Part shown: one piece after another, positions 10,201 to 19,703 of the stretch
Layout: each line of letters begins with the position of its first letter
Numbering within the stretch: the stretch's first letter is position 1
Assembly: GCF_000498755.1 (NCBI RefSeq)
Contig: NZ_AXUS01000002.1
Location: 124,001-188,000, forward strand
Direction of reading: 5' to 3'
Length of the DNA stretch: 64,000 bases
DNA from: Clostridioides mangenotii TR
GTDB lineage: Bacteria > Bacillota > Clostridia > Peptostreptococcales > Peptostreptococcaceae
The notes under the pieces: model-generated
What the model was told of the DNA's origin: nothing
The model's database searches: none
What the model saw: the letters and a program-made list of their open reading frames with translations, nothing else
Translations under genes and position numbers: made by a program

Positions 10201-11013
10201 TCACTCTTCAATAAATCTCATAAGTTCCATATTAAAGTCATCTTTTTGATCGTAAAACGAACCATGACCACTGAATATAAACGGTACTAACCTTGAATTT
10301 TTAATGCACTGATTTTGTACTTCACCCAATTGAAAAGGAACAACTTTATCGTGAATTCCATGTATAATTAACGTTGGTACTCTTATTTCTCCTAAATCAT
10401 TAAATAGAACTTCTTCTATCCACATCTTTGCAATTTCCGCAGTAGCCCATCCTGCTGCCTGTAAACCAAGTTGAAGAAACCACTCTGAAAAAGGTTGAGT
10501 TGTATGTTGAAAGAAGAAAATATCTCCAAAATCCCTCAGCATTTTAGGTCTATCTAAATATGTTCCTTGGATAATATTTATTATATCTTCTTTATTTGAA
10601 CCATATGGGAAATTAGGACGCTTTATAAGACTAGGTGCTGCTGCTGCAAAAAGAGCGAGTTTCGCTACCCCATGCCCTTTATGTCTAGCCATATATCGAA
10701 TAGCTATAGCCCCACCCGTAGAATGTCCAGCAAGTATAAAATTCTTTATACCTAATTCATCAACTACACATCTAACATCATCTGATAATCGATTATAATT
10801 GTAACCGTCATAAGGCTTATCTGAATATCCAAATCCTCTAGTGTCAATCCCTATACACCTATATCCCATTTTTGATAACTGATCGAATTGATACTCAAAT
10901 AGTTTATGGCTACCCGGCCATCCATGTAAAAACAAGATAACTTTTCTTCCGCTAGGATTAAGATCCTCTACATAAATTTTTACATTAGGTTGTACTCTAA
11001 CATAATATCCCAA
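10201..11013 (-). CDS. Alpha/beta hydrolase
   Basis: A 270-residue alpha/beta hydrolase fold protein. The oxyanion region HGWPGS is at about residues 30-35, the nucleophile elbow GHSTGG at about 96-101 carries the Ser, and a late SGHGSF provides the His. The probable Asp lies in IHGIHDKVVP. Relatives include epoxide hydrolases, haloperoxidase-like enzymes and esterases, and the substrate is not clear. The start codon is TTG at 11013, with GGAGG 7-8 bases upstream. It has no operon partner. Confidence 0.85.
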   Translation of the reverse strand: MGYYVRVQPNVKIYVEDLNPSGRKVILFLHGWPGSHKLFEYQFDQLSKMGYRCIGIDTRGFGYSDKPYDGYNYNRLSDDVRCVVDELGIKNFILAGHSTGGAIAIRYMARHKGHGVAKLALFAAAAPSLIKRPNFPYGSNKEDIINIIQGTYLDRPKMLRDFGDIFFFQHTTQPFSEWFLQLGLQAAGWATAEIAKMWIEEVLFNDLGEIRVPTLIIHGIHDKVVPFQLGEVQNQCIKNSRLVPFIFSGHGSFYDQKDDFNMELMRFIEE

Positions 11014-11186
11014 AGTAATACCTCCATTAATAAAATTTTCTCATTAACAGACTATTCTAATGGTCGTGAATTTGTGCAAACTTTATTGTCATCTAATCTT
11101 AATATTTAATTATTATAAAATAAAAGCAGTAAAGATTTGAATTCCATACCACTTTAATTTATATAAATATTATTATACTTTTGATT

Positions 11187-12983
11187 CTACTCAACTTCTA
11201 ATGGTACTAAATTAAATGTTGTACAGTCAACTAATCCTCTATTTGTAAGACGTATCTCAGGTATACAAGCTAAAGGTATCCCTGCCATAGTCATGTAAGG
11301 TGAAGCTATATCACATCCTATTGACTCCCAAGCTCTACTTATATTTTCTACAAGTTTTGACATCGCTTCAACTGATTTATCATTCATAAGCCCTGCAATT
11401 GGAAGGGGTAACAATCCTATAAGTTTTCCACCCTTAGCTACAGCCATTCCTCCTCCACACTCATTAAGTGCATTTGCTACGACTGACATATCTTCATCAT
11501 TAGCCCCAATAACAAGTAAATTATGTGCATCATGTGCAACTGTAGATGCCATAGCCCCTTCTTTTATATGGAACCCTTTGATAAATCCAAATGCCTTAGT
11601 TCCAGTGTAATGGTGGCGCTCAAATACAACTGCTTTTAATACATCATTACTCGGATCTGCTTGAATTAAACCATTTTTTACAGGAATTTTAATATGTCTT
11701 TCATAAGTATTTACTTTTAATGGAGCTATCTCTATAACGCGAACTTCTGCGCTATCTTTCTTTTTAGTCTCTATTTTAAATGAATCTGGTGTTATTGTTT
11801 CCTTTATGTGCATTGTGTTAAGAGCTTCCTTAGGAAATTCATATTTTTCTATCTCAATGCACATCTTACCGTCTTTTGCTACTAAATTACCATCTATTAT
11901 GACTTCCTCAACGTTTAAATCATCAAGATTGTCTATAATTAATATATCTGCACATTTTCCCGGCGTTACTGATCCTAAATCTTGATCCATATGAAAAGCC
12001 TGAGCGCAATTTAGTGATACCATTTGAATTGCAGTGATTGGATCTATCCCTTCCTCAACGGCTCTTCTAACTATATGATCCATGTGACCTTTTTCTACTA
12101 AAGTGTGTGGATGTGTATCATCAGATACAAGCATAGCAAAACGGGTATCAATATCTTCCTCTGTAATACTTTTAGCTACCTCGACCAAGTCATGCCAAGC
12201 ACTACCTTCTCTAAACTGAGCGTACATTCCAAGTCTCATTTTAGCTAATGCTTCTTCCTTGCTTGTAGACTCATGACAAGCACGTACGCCACTTGCAATA
12301 TAAGCGCTTAATGCTCTTCCTGTATCTGGGATAGACCAGTGACCTGTAACTGTTTTATTTGCTTTAAGTGTTTCTCCTACAATATGATGAGCGTGGTCAC
12401 TACTGTTGATTATTCCAGGGAAATTCATCATCTCTCCTAAACCAACCATGCTATCCCATTTCATACTTTCTGCTACTTCTTTTGGCCCTATAAATGCTCC
12501 AGAATCTTCAAACCCCGGTACTGCCGGAACACAAGAAGGCATTGTAACCATGTTTTTAAGTGGTGTGCGCTTCCCATCCTCTATCATATAATTAACGCCG
12601 TCCATTCCAAGTACATTACATATTTCATGTGGGTCCATGTAGATTCCTACAGTACCATGTGGAACTACAGCTTTTGCGTATTCACTTACACTCATCATTG
12701 ATGACTCAACATGTATATGCCCATCTAAAAACCCTGGCGATATGTATCTTCCATTTGCTTCTATTACCTTTGTATCTTCTCCAATACAGTGGTCTGCATC
12801 ACCTACTAAGGCAATTCTACTATTTTTTATAGCAACATCTATGTTATCTATTACTTCTTTTGTACAAACATTAATTAGTTTCCCATCTTTGATTACAATA
12901 TCTGCACTTTGCGTTCCCATAGCAACTGCAGATAAGCTTTGAGATACTTCCCAAAGAGGTTGATTTTTAAACATATTAAACAT
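11187..12983 (-). CDS. ade: Adenine deaminase
   Basis: A 598-residue cytosolic metal enzyme converting adenine to hypoxanthine and ammonia in purine salvage. The amidohydrolase core includes GHIHVESSMMS (metal His pair), FDSG-like ISSDHAHH and SDDTHPHTL. The C-terminal adenine-deaminase domain contains VAHDAHNLLVIG and a GGGMAV loop. Length and domain order match bacterial Ade/AdeC. The ATG at 12983 has GAGGAG six bases upstream. I saw no purine riboswitch before it. Confidence 0.95.
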   Translation of the reverse strand: MFNMFKNQPLWEVSQSLSAVAMGTQSADIVIKDGKLINVCTKEVIDNIDVAIKNSRIALVGDADHCIGEDTKVIEANGRYISPGFLDGHIHVESSMMSVSEYAKAVVPHGTVGIYMDPHEICNVLGMDGVNYMIEDGKRTPLKNMVTMPSCVPAVPGFEDSGAFIGPKEVAESMKWDSMVGLGEMMNFPGIINSSDHAHHIVGETLKANKTVTGHWSIPDTGRALSAYIASGVRACHESTSKEEALAKMRLGMYAQFREGSAWHDLVEVAKSITEEDIDTRFAMLVSDDTHPHTLVEKGHMDHIVRRAVEEGIDPITAIQMVSLNCAQAFHMDQDLGSVTPGKCADILIIDNLDDLNVEEVIIDGNLVAKDGKMCIEIEKYEFPKEALNTMHIKETITPDSFKIETKKKDSAEVRVIEIAPLKVNTYERHIKIPVKNGLIQADPSNDVLKAVVFERHHYTGTKAFGFIKGFHIKEGAMASTVAHDAHNLLVIGANDEDMSVVANALNECGGGMAVAKGGKLIGLLPLPIAGLMNDKSVEAMSKLVENISRAWESIGCDIASPYMTMAGIPLACIPEIRLTNRGLVDCTTFNLVPLEVE

Positions 12984-13138
12984 TATTTTCTCCTCTTATT
13001 TTATAAATTTATACTATCCATCTTAATTATAATATATCTTACAAAATATTACATTATCAAATTATTCTTATAATTATCTGTATAATTTTTATTGATTACT
13101 TATAAAGAGGTTTATTGTAATATTAATTTATACATAAT

Positions 13139-13177
13139 AAAAGTGGTAAAGGATTTATATAATCCTTTACCACTTTT
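13139..13177 (-). terminator. 17-bp hairpin terminator
   Basis: The arms 13139-13155 and 13161-13177 are exact complements around TATAT. It lies directly after the AhpD-like gene and before the ade promoter. Confidence 0.85.
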
Positions 13178-13189
13178 CTATATAATTTT

Positions 13190-13537
13190 TTATTTTTTCT
13201 CATTAAAAAGATGCTCTGCAATTGAAAGGGCTTTTGCTCCGTACGCTGTTGAAGGTCCACCACCCATTAAGATAGCAACTTCTACTGTTTCTGCAAGCTC
13301 TTCCATTGTTACTCCAGCATTTATAGCATTTCTAACATGTGATAGAATACACGCATCACATCTAACTGATATTGCAATTCCTACAGCAACAAGCTCTTTA
13401 GTTTTTAAGCTTAATTTATTATCTTTTAATACTTCTCCAGCGATGCCTTTAAATTTTCTCATAACTGCTGGGCTTTGCTCACCTAATAGTTCACCGTTTT
13501 TTGCTACTATCTCGTATTCTTTCTCATAATTTATCAT
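13190..13537 (-). CDS. Carboxymuconolactone decarboxylase/AhpD-like protein
   Basis: A 115-residue helical protein of the CMD superfamily. The CDACILSH motif (CxxC...H, about residues 60-67) is the redox-active site of AhpD-like alkylhydroperoxidases. It probably reduces peroxides or acts on small carbonyl compounds, and no partner reductase is nearby. AAGGGGGG lies 9 bases before the ATG. It is a single-gene unit with its own hairpin. Confidence 0.9.
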   Translation of the reverse strand: MINYEKEYEIVAKNGELLGEQSPAVMRKFKGIAGEVLKDNKLSLKTKELVAVGIAISVRCDACILSHVRNAINAGVTMEELAETVEVAILMGGGPSTAYGAKALSIAEHLFNEKK

Positions 13538-13863
13538 CTGAAAAGACCCCCCTTGTATTTTCTTAATTATATCACTATTAATGTAATAATATCTTGATTA
13601 ATGGAAATTAATGTATGTGTTTTTTGAATATAAATGTACTTTTATATCGAAGAAATCTATACATATATATCTAATCCTAATTTACATAATGAAAGTCATA
13701 ATTTATTTACAGATATAGGTCCTTACTCGCTACAAGTAGTATTTCAGATTTCATTTCATTTAAAGGTTTATAAAAATAACCACTTATACTATTCTAATTT
13801 TCTAATTAAAATAATCTAATACATTTTCATACTTTATCTTTATAGGATATCTACTGAATATAA
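13538..13863. other. Intergenic region between AhpD-like gene and oleate hydratase
   Basis: About 325 AT-rich bases with the AhpD-like promoter expected near 13560. I see no supported gene; the short frames in it lack ribosome sites. Confidence 0.5.
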
Positions 13864-13897
13864 AAAAGCCGGCTGATCATTAAAATCATCCGGCTTT
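13864..13897 (-). terminator. Terminator after oleate hydratase
   Basis: A GC-rich stem (AAAGCCGG and its complement, plus inner pairs) lies just past the stop codon. An A run on the plus strand becomes a T tail on the minus transcript. Confidence 0.75.
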
Positions 13898-13920
13898 ACA
13901 TAATAAGTTAATCTATACAA

Positions 13921-15690
13921 TTAAATTATGTTATATCGTTTCAATAAATCCTCAATAACAGTTCCTGAAATCTTCTTCAACGTTCTCTTTTCAATCAAAT
14001 TCAAAATAAATGGAAGCTTCATATCGATAAGCTTTTTACCATCCATCATCTTTGAAGTCGAATCCAATAGCACACGAATATCATAACACGAACCAAATAC
14101 CTCTGGTACACCACGGTCTACATCCAGTAATGTATAAACCGCCTCCATAGCTGTTCTTACTGAATATTCTGTAGTAAATACAGTATCCCTTACTGTATCA
14201 GAAAACTGACCAATAAAAGCAAAGTTTACACATCCATCTGGAACAACTTTAGGTCTATCACCTACTGTTCTAGGCATAAAGAACGATGTGATATACGGCA
14301 TCATACATGGTATACAGTGAGCAGAATTAGTAGCCATATCATGAATCTCAGCTTCTGGAACACCCATATGGTACAGCCATTCTTCAGTTATTTCTACACC
14401 AGTACATTCTCTCATTGGTTTTTTAATGTAGTCTCCCGGAACATCAGTAAATAATCCATATACCCAAACAACGAGCTGATCTCTTGGCTGTTCTTTAAAA
14501 TGAGGTTGACGGTTTAAAGTATAACTCATAAGCCACTTAGAATCTTTAACTGTAACTATACCTCCAGTAACAACCTTTCCACTGAACGGGTCACGTTTAC
14601 ATATTTTCTCGATATACGGTGGTATTCTATCGTCAAGAGTAGTTACTGTAGCAGACTCCCAGTTAGTTTCTTTTGTATTTGTGCAGAATTTATTTGGGCG
14701 GCCAAAAGACGGATCTTGTTTGGCTATATTTCTCCAAAGCTCCCAACAACCACCAACAGAATCATTAAATTCTGGAGCAGTATTATCGTCACCAAGAGAT
14801 GAATTCTCCGTACAACTTCCATTTGTAACAAACACTAAGTCATCTTCAATTAAATCAATACACTCTTCCTTGCCTTCATGTTGACAAACAATTTTTGTAG
14901 CTACTTTTTTATCATTTTTAATGTCAAAAACAACATTAGTTACTCTCATATCATATAAGAACTGAACGCCATGCGCTTCAAGATATTTCATCATTGGTAA
15001 AATTAAAGACTCATACTGATTATACTTTGTAAACTTCAAAGCAGAAAAATCAGGTAAACCACCAATGTGATGTATAAATCTTTGAATGTAGTTCTTCATT
15101 TCTAAAGCACTATGCCAATCCTCAAATGCAAACATCGTTCTCCAATAAAGCCAAAAGTTAGAAGAATAGAATTCATTTGTAAATACATCGGATATCTTTT
15201 TATCATATAGATCTTCATCTCTAGTCATAAACAATTTCACGATTTCCATTGATGCTTTTTCACTCAATGCAAATTTTCCATCAGTGTGTGCATCCTGACC
15301 TCTGTTTACAGTTGCTCTCATTAGAGAATAGTTTGGATCTTTCTTATTTAGCCAATAAAACTCATCTAAAACAGAGGCATCTTCTATCTCAAGAGAAGGT
15401 ATTGAACGGAACAAATCCCACAAGCATTCAAAATGATTCTCCATTTCACGACCACCACGAACAATAAATCCTTTTTGGCTATCGTTAATACCATCGCATG
15501 CGCCACCAGCTATACTAAGTTCTTCTAGGATATGAATACGATCACCTTTCATCTGACCATCACGAACTAAGAAACACGCTGCTGCTAGAGATGCTAAACC
15601 AGATCCTACTAGGTATGCTGATTTTTTATCTACATCAACTGGTTTTTCAGGGCGTGCAAACGCCTCATAATTTCCATTGCTATAATACAT
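13921..15690 (-). CDS. ohyA: Oleate hydratase (MCRA family)
   Basis: A 589-residue FAD protein that adds water to the cis-9 double bond of unsaturated fatty acids, giving 10-hydroxy acids. This detoxifies host or dietary oleate. The N-terminal dinucleotide motif [13 protein letters not shown] (about residues 30-42) is followed by [12 protein letters not shown]. The length fits the family. AGGAGG precedes the ATG. The TetR-type gene just upstream on the same strand could be its regulator, with an inverted repeat between them. Confidence 0.95.
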   Translation of the reverse strand: MYYSNGNYEAFARPEKPVDVDKKSAYLVGSGLASLAAACFLVRDGQMKGDRIHILEELSIAGGACDGINDSQKGFIVRGGREMENHFECLWDLFRSIPSLEIEDASVLDEFYWLNKKDPNYSLMRATVNRGQDAHTDGKFALSEKASMEIVKLFMTRDEDLYDKKISDVFTNEFYSSNFWLYWRTMFAFEDWHSALEMKNYIQRFIHHIGGLPDFSALKFTKYNQYESLILPMMKYLEAHGVQFLYDMRVTNVVFDIKNDKKVATKIVCQHEGKEECIDLIEDDLVFVTNGSCTENSSLGDDNTAPEFNDSVGGCWELWRNIAKQDPSFGRPNKFCTNTKETNWESATVTTLDDRIPPYIEKICKRDPFSGKVVTGGIVTVKDSKWLMSYTLNRQPHFKEQPRDQLVVWVYGLFTDVPGDYIKKPMRECTGVEITEEWLYHMGVPEAEIHDMATNSAHCIPCMMPYITSFFMPRTVGDRPKVVPDGCVNFAFIGQFSDTVRDTVFTTEYSVRTAMEAVYTLLDVDRGVPEVFGSCYDIRVLLDSTSKMMDGKKLIDMKLPFILNLIEKRTLKKISGTVIEDLLKRYNII

Positions 15691-15759
15691 ATAAATACCT
15701 CCTAAACTTTCTTTATTTTATACTATATAATAAAGATTATTCAGCATTCTCACAATAGA

Positions 15760-15804
15760 CAATATCAGCCTTGTGTCGTAACTTCCAACACAAGGCAGAT
15801 ATTG
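15760..15804. repeat. Inverted repeat between tetR and ohyA
   Basis: 17-base arms (15760-15776 and 15788-15804) with one mismatch flank an 11-base loop. No T run follows on the minus strand. It could therefore be an operator for the TetR protein upstream of ohyA rather than a terminator. Confidence 0.5.
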
Positions 15805-15834
15805 TAATAAATTTATACAAAGTGTTCTGTTTGT

Positions 15835-16401
15835 CTAATTATGATGATCCGTTCTAAATTTTTCAAGCGCCTTAGTTATATCCCCATGAATTAGAATACT
15901 TAAACGTTCAATAATGTCAGATGGATTTTCCTTCATTCCTCCGCCGATCCATTCTAACATAAGTCCCACAAAAGCATATTTATAAAAGTTGGCTATAAAT
16001 TCCTTATCATCATCCCTTACGGGTACCCCAGTAGCTTTCTCTTCAATAACCGCAATTAAAAGATTATACGTTTCGTTGTAAAGATAGCGTTCTAAATGCT
16101 CTCGACTTATAGAATGGTAAGTGTTTTTTACAAAAGTTTTATTTTCAATCACATAATTAAAAATCTGCAAAATCCCCTGCTGCCATGTATCATAAGTCTT
16201 TTTTCCGTCAAGTGCTTTTGTTGCATCGCTTGTGTAAATTCTTTCAACAAGGTCGTATATATCCTTATAATGATAGTAGAATGTCTGCCTGTTTACCTCA
16301 CAGTCCTCTACAATATCGACAACAGTAATCTTATCAAGCGGCTTTTCTGCAAGTAACTTTTTGAGCGATGCAGCAAGCGCCCTTTTAGTTGTTTGAGCCA
16401 T
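15835..16401 (-). CDS. TetR/AcrR-family regulator (DhaS-like)
   Basis: A 188-residue repressor. The N-terminal helix-turn-helix reads TTKRALAASLKKLLAEKPL and then VNRQTFYYHYKDIYDL. The C-terminal half resembles the DhaS/TetR_C_8 group. I start it at MAQTTKRA (16401), because GGAGGG lies just upstream. An upstream in-frame ATG at 16467 adds 22 residues without a ribosome site. It probably controls the adjacent oleate hydratase, perhaps in response to fatty acids; this is inference from position. Confidence 0.85.
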   Translation of the reverse strand: MAQTTKRALAASLKKLLAEKPLDKITVVDIVEDCEVNRQTFYYHYKDIYDLVERIYTSDATKALDGKKTYDTWQQGILQIFNYVIENKTFVKNTYHSISREHLERYLYNETYNLLIAVIEEKATGVPVRDDDKEFIANFYKYAFVGLMLEWIGGGMKENPSDIIERLSILIHGDITKALEKFRTDHHN

Positions 16402-16717
16402 AAAATTTCCCTCCAATCGAAAGTACTGTATTTTTTCATGATACAAAGTAATAAAGTATAAATTCACTCTTATTTTTAATTAATATAAATTAACATGATT
16501 ATTCTACATGTTCATTATCGATGATACCATCAATTATTAGAACAATTAGTGTGATTTCTCTAATATATTTATTATCTAAATCATAGAGATTATCCTTTAT
16601 TTTTATATCACAGGTCATTTTATTTATTCCTATTATAACAGATTAATATTATTTCCTATTTATTATTCTATATTAAAAAAATATGAAATAATAATACAAT
16701 TACTTAAAATTTCAAAG
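16402..16717. other. Intergenic region upstream of tetR
   Basis: About 316 AT-rich bases with the tetR promoter side at the left. No gene is seen. Confidence 0.5.
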
Positions 16718-16760
16718 GGGGTAGCCTCAAACCATTTTTAAAATAGTTTGAGGCCACCCC
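16718..16760. terminator. 20-bp hairpin beside the CWB2 remnant
   Basis: The arms 16718-16737 and 16741-16760 match with two mismatches. It lies next to the stop codon of the decayed CWB2 fragment on the minus strand and is probably that gene's surviving terminator. Confidence 0.65.
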
Positions 16761-16769
16761 TAATAATAG

Positions 16770-16906
16770 TTAATTCTCTACCAAAGCTTTATGTGTTTGA
16801 GAAAATACCTCAGATATTTTTATTGCTGTATCATATCTGTCTTGCCCAGTAAATTGTCTGGTTCTGTTAGCATTATTGGTGCTTTATATAGTGATGCTAA
16901 ACTGTT
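16770..16906 (-). pseudogene. Remnant of a CWB2 cell wall protein
   Basis: Two short pieces on the minus strand match the CWB2 repeat: NSLASLYKAPIMLTEPDNLL, then after a frame change GQDRYDTAIKISEVFSQ and a stop. In the intact protein encoded at 26748-27791 the equivalent pieces are about 50 residues apart. An internal deletion has therefore fused the last repeat, and the rest of the gene is gone. Confidence 0.75.
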
Positions 16907-17016
16907 TTGTTTGTGGTTGAGTTATAAGATTGAAGTCCTCTTTTGTGTCGCTAAGCAAATTAAGCTATATTCTTATACATTTTAAATTGATCATAGTGAG
17001 CTTTGAAATAATAAAT

Positions 17017-18231
17017 TTATTTAAATTCTCCTGAAACAAACTTTCCTTTAAATAAAACAACTCTATCCTCACAAACTCTTCCTATTAAATGCGCAGAAGA
17101 TTCTGCATTTACGAATAAAATATTTGCTTTATCGCCAACTTTTGGCCATACCTGTTTGCCTTTAGTATCAAGTGGAGTTATACCATTTGTCACAAGCCCT
17201 AAAACATTTGATAATGAGACTTCATCAGTTAAAGAAAATACCTCTGCTGCACGACTGGCACGTTGTATTAAGTCACCTGTACCAAATGGGCTCCAGTGAT
17301 CATTGATATTGTCATTTACAACATTAACTTTTATCCCTTGCTTTCTTAATACAGGAAAAGATAATGCTTTTGTATCAATTGGAATAGTCGTATTGATAAC
17401 TATATCCGCTTCTTTCAAACGCTTAATAATATTTTCTAATTCATCACCAAATATATCTGCTAATGCCAGTGCATGGCTTATCTGTACCTTGCCCTGCATA
17501 TCTGATTCTAAAGTATAATCAATAATACGATTTATTTCGTAAATCCCTAAACTTCCTTTATCGTGTAAATGTATATCAACTTCCTTTTGATATTTCATCG
17601 CTAAATCAAATGTAATCTTTAAAGATTTTTCAATATCGCCATCAATTGTAGCTGGATCTAAAGCTCCCAAAACTGTAACAGCATTATCTTCTAAAGCCTT
17701 ACTTAGTAAACCTAGCTCCTCCGTAACTAATGTCCCATGTTGAGGAAAAATCACAATTTCATAATCTAATTTATGTATATTTTTTTCAAGAACCTTTTTA
17801 ATTACATCTAAATTATCTAATCCAATAACAGGATCAACATTGACTTGCACCTTTAAGTAAGTCGCACCTTTACTCGTAATTAAATCAATTAGAGCCTGTG
17901 CCTTTTGTGGTGTATCAACTAAAAATTCCTTCAAAAAACCTTGTTCTTCTACAATTCTTTCTGCGACACTATTCATAGGTACAACAGCATTCCATTTACC
18001 ACCATAATGCCCTTTATCTAAATGAATATGATTATCTGATAAAGATGGTACCGCTAAATAACCTTTAGCATCTATAACATCATCTGCATCATTAGGTAAA
18101 ACATCTGTGATTTCTTTTATAACTCCTTCTTGAACAAACAAACACACTTGCCCTGTCTTTGTTATAATGTTGCTTTGAGATACTTCCTCTCTACTCGTTT
18201 CTAATAATACATTTTTAATCCAACTCATCAC
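17017..18231 (-). CDS. Cytosine-deaminase-like amidohydrolase
   Basis: A 404-residue metal-dependent hydrolase. DNHIHLDKGHYGG (about residues 62-74) gives the first metal His pair and HLHDKGSLG a later one. VNDNINDHWSPFGTGD resembles the metal-Asp region of CodA-type enzymes. It probably deaminates a cytosine-like or other nitrogen heterocycle, and the exact substrate is open. The start is GTG at 18231 or ATG at 18228, both served by GGAGG. It stands alone. Confidence 0.8.
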   Translation of the reverse strand: MMSWIKNVLLETSREEVSQSNIITKTGQVCLFVQEGVIKEITDVLPNDADDVIDAKGYLAVPSLSDNHIHLDKGHYGGKWNAVVPMNSVAERIVEEQGFLKEFLVDTPQKAQALIDLITSKGATYLKVQVNVDPVIGLDNLDVIKKVLEKNIHKLDYEIVIFPQHGTLVTEELGLLSKALEDNAVTVLGALDPATIDGDIEKSLKITFDLAMKYQKEVDIHLHDKGSLGIYEINRIIDYTLESDMQGKVQISHALALADIFGDELENIIKRLKEADIVINTTIPIDTKALSFPVLRKQGIKVNVVNDNINDHWSPFGTGDLIQRASRAAEVFSLTDEVSLSNVLGLVTNGITPLDTKGKQVWPKVGDKANILFVNAESSAHLIGRVCEDRVVLFKGKFVSGEFK

Positions 18232-18511
18232 TCATCATCCTCCAGACCCTAATTTTTATTAATCTATTCTATTAAATATACCGGAAATAAACAAATAGAG
18301 CAATTGATTGATACTATTTATCTGTTATGTAATCCGATTCTAAACCTAAGTAAATTGTGGCACAAAAATTTCATTTAGTTGATTATACAAATAATTAAAA
18401 GTATAATATTCTTAATAAGGTTATGAAAATACTGGGTATTATAATTATGAAACTCTGCTTAATTTATAAGGTATTTTCAAAGTGAAAAACATTTTAGAGA
18501 GGGTAGATATT

Positions 18512-18796
18512 ATGATAAAGATAATAGCAAAATTCTTTATAAAAGAAGATGAATTTGAAAAGGCTTTGCAATTATGTGAAAAACTAGTTGCTAAAACAAG
18601 AAAAGAAGCTGGTTGCGTAAGTTATGAAGTTTATCAAGATAATAATGATAAAAACCAGATTGTAATTTTAGAAGAATGGAAGAGTCAAGAGTATCTAGAT
18701 AAACATTCACAAGCAGATCATTTTAAATTTTACGTTCCGCAAATAGTAGCATTAAGTACAGAAAAAATCACGAATTTTTACTCTAAAGTTTTATAA
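18512..18796 (+). CDS. Antibiotic biosynthesis monooxygenase domain protein
   Basis: A 94-residue YgiN/ABM-type protein. The dimeric alpha-beta barrel motif is visible as AGCVSYEVYQDN, then EEWKSQEYLDKHSQADHF. Such proteins act on quinones or detoxify small molecules. I choose ATG 18512 (MIKIIAKFF) with GAGGGT 7 bases upstream. The GTG at 18482 would add ten atypical residues. Confidence 0.88.
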   Translation: MIKIIAKFFIKEDEFEKALQLCEKLVAKTRKEAGCVSYEVYQDNNDKNQIVILEEWKSQEYLDKHSQADHFKFYVPQIVALSTEKITNFYSKVL

Positions 18797-18847
18797 TAAA
18801 ATATTGCTTGCGAAAAAATTATGTCAGCAATTATTAATCGAATCCCA

Positions 18848-18886
18848 AAAGTGAACCCTAAAAATCTAATTTTTAGGGTTCACTTT
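18848..18886. terminator. Bidirectional terminator between convergent genes
   Basis: Perfect 18-bp arms (18848-18865, 18869-18886) flank a 3-base loop with A and T ends. It serves both the monooxygenase gene and the convergent PPOX-like gene. Confidence 0.88.
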
Positions 18887-19355
18887 AATAGTACTTACCA
18901 TTCATTTGATCTATTTTGATTTCTATAATAGCTGTCCCTTTAAGCATATTTTCAGGTATTTCTGAGTTTGTTACATTAGGTGTGTATTTAGTAATTATTT
19001 TATTTAAAACTTCACTCTTTATTTTTAAATCCTTTATTATTTCAGCAGTTCCTGATATAACAACACTTTGATACATTGTGTTAGTATCACAAATTTTTCC
19101 GTTTTTATCTAAAGTTATACCATACATTTCATAAACATTAAAACATACATTATGGTTAAAATTAATATTATCTATTTTCTGCCCTTTTGGAAGTCCATGA
19201 AAATATATCTTATCATTTAAATATACAAAATGTACAGGTATAACATAAGGTGTAGAATCTAGGTTTATTGTTGCTATTGTACCGGTTTGTATACGATTTA
19301 ACATGGTTTCAATTTGTTGCATATTTAGTTGGTGTTCTCTCATTCTATGTTGCAT
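18885..19355 (-). CDS. PPOX/NimA-like flavin-binding protein
   Basis: A 156-residue split-barrel protein of the pyridoxamine-phosphate-oxidase-like superfamily. It contains GTIATINLDSTPYVIPVHF and then IYFHGLPKGQKIDNI, the signature of NimA-type nitroimidazole reductases and related flavoproteins. It may bind FMN or PLP and reduce nitro compounds. AAAGGAG precedes the ATG at 19355. It is transcribed divergently from a MocR regulator, which suggests control by that regulator. Confidence 0.85.
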   Translation of the reverse strand: MQHRMREHQLNMQQIETMLNRIQTGTIATINLDSTPYVIPVHFVYLNDKIYFHGLPKGQKIDNINFNHNVCFNVYEMYGITLDKNGKICDTNTMYQSVVISGTAEIIKDLKIKSEVLNKIITKYTPNVTNSEIPENMLKGTAIIEIKIDQMNGKYY

Positions 19356-19703
19356 GTTGTAATCTCCTTTATGTTTTATTTTTATTTTAAAGAATATATA
19401 GTAAAAGTGAAATATAATAACAAATATTAGAATACTCCTGTTTAAATATTAGTAAATACATAAATAGAAAATATAATTAAAGTTGTTGTATATGACATAA
19501 CTTTTAATTTAGCGATTGATTTTAATTTTTGTTTTTTAATTTCACTTAGATAACATCCTTTTTGTATTTATTGCACTAAATCATGTAATTAATTGATAAT
19601 CAAAATGGTTGTCTTTTTATAAATATTAGTATATACTTGCATTGGTTCTATAACAAGATCCACTAAATAAAAAAATATAGGAGCCACTTTAAGGAGATTC
19701 GAA
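19356..19703. promoter_or_regulatory. Divergent promoter region, PPOX-like gene and mocR
   Basis: 348 AT-rich bases hold both promoters. I cannot name operator repeats, but MocR-type regulators normally bind direct repeats in such a spacer. Confidence 0.4.

Noticed and set aside
12984-13138. A purine riboswitch upstream of adenine deaminase
   Set aside because: The typical conserved loops and the pairing stem are not visible; the space to the next hairpin is only about 155 bases.
13092-13529. A plus-strand frame across the AhpD-like gene
   Set aside because: It is the complement of a well supported gene with a CxxC motif and a ribosome site, and its own N-terminus is untranslated AT-rich DNA and the hairpin.
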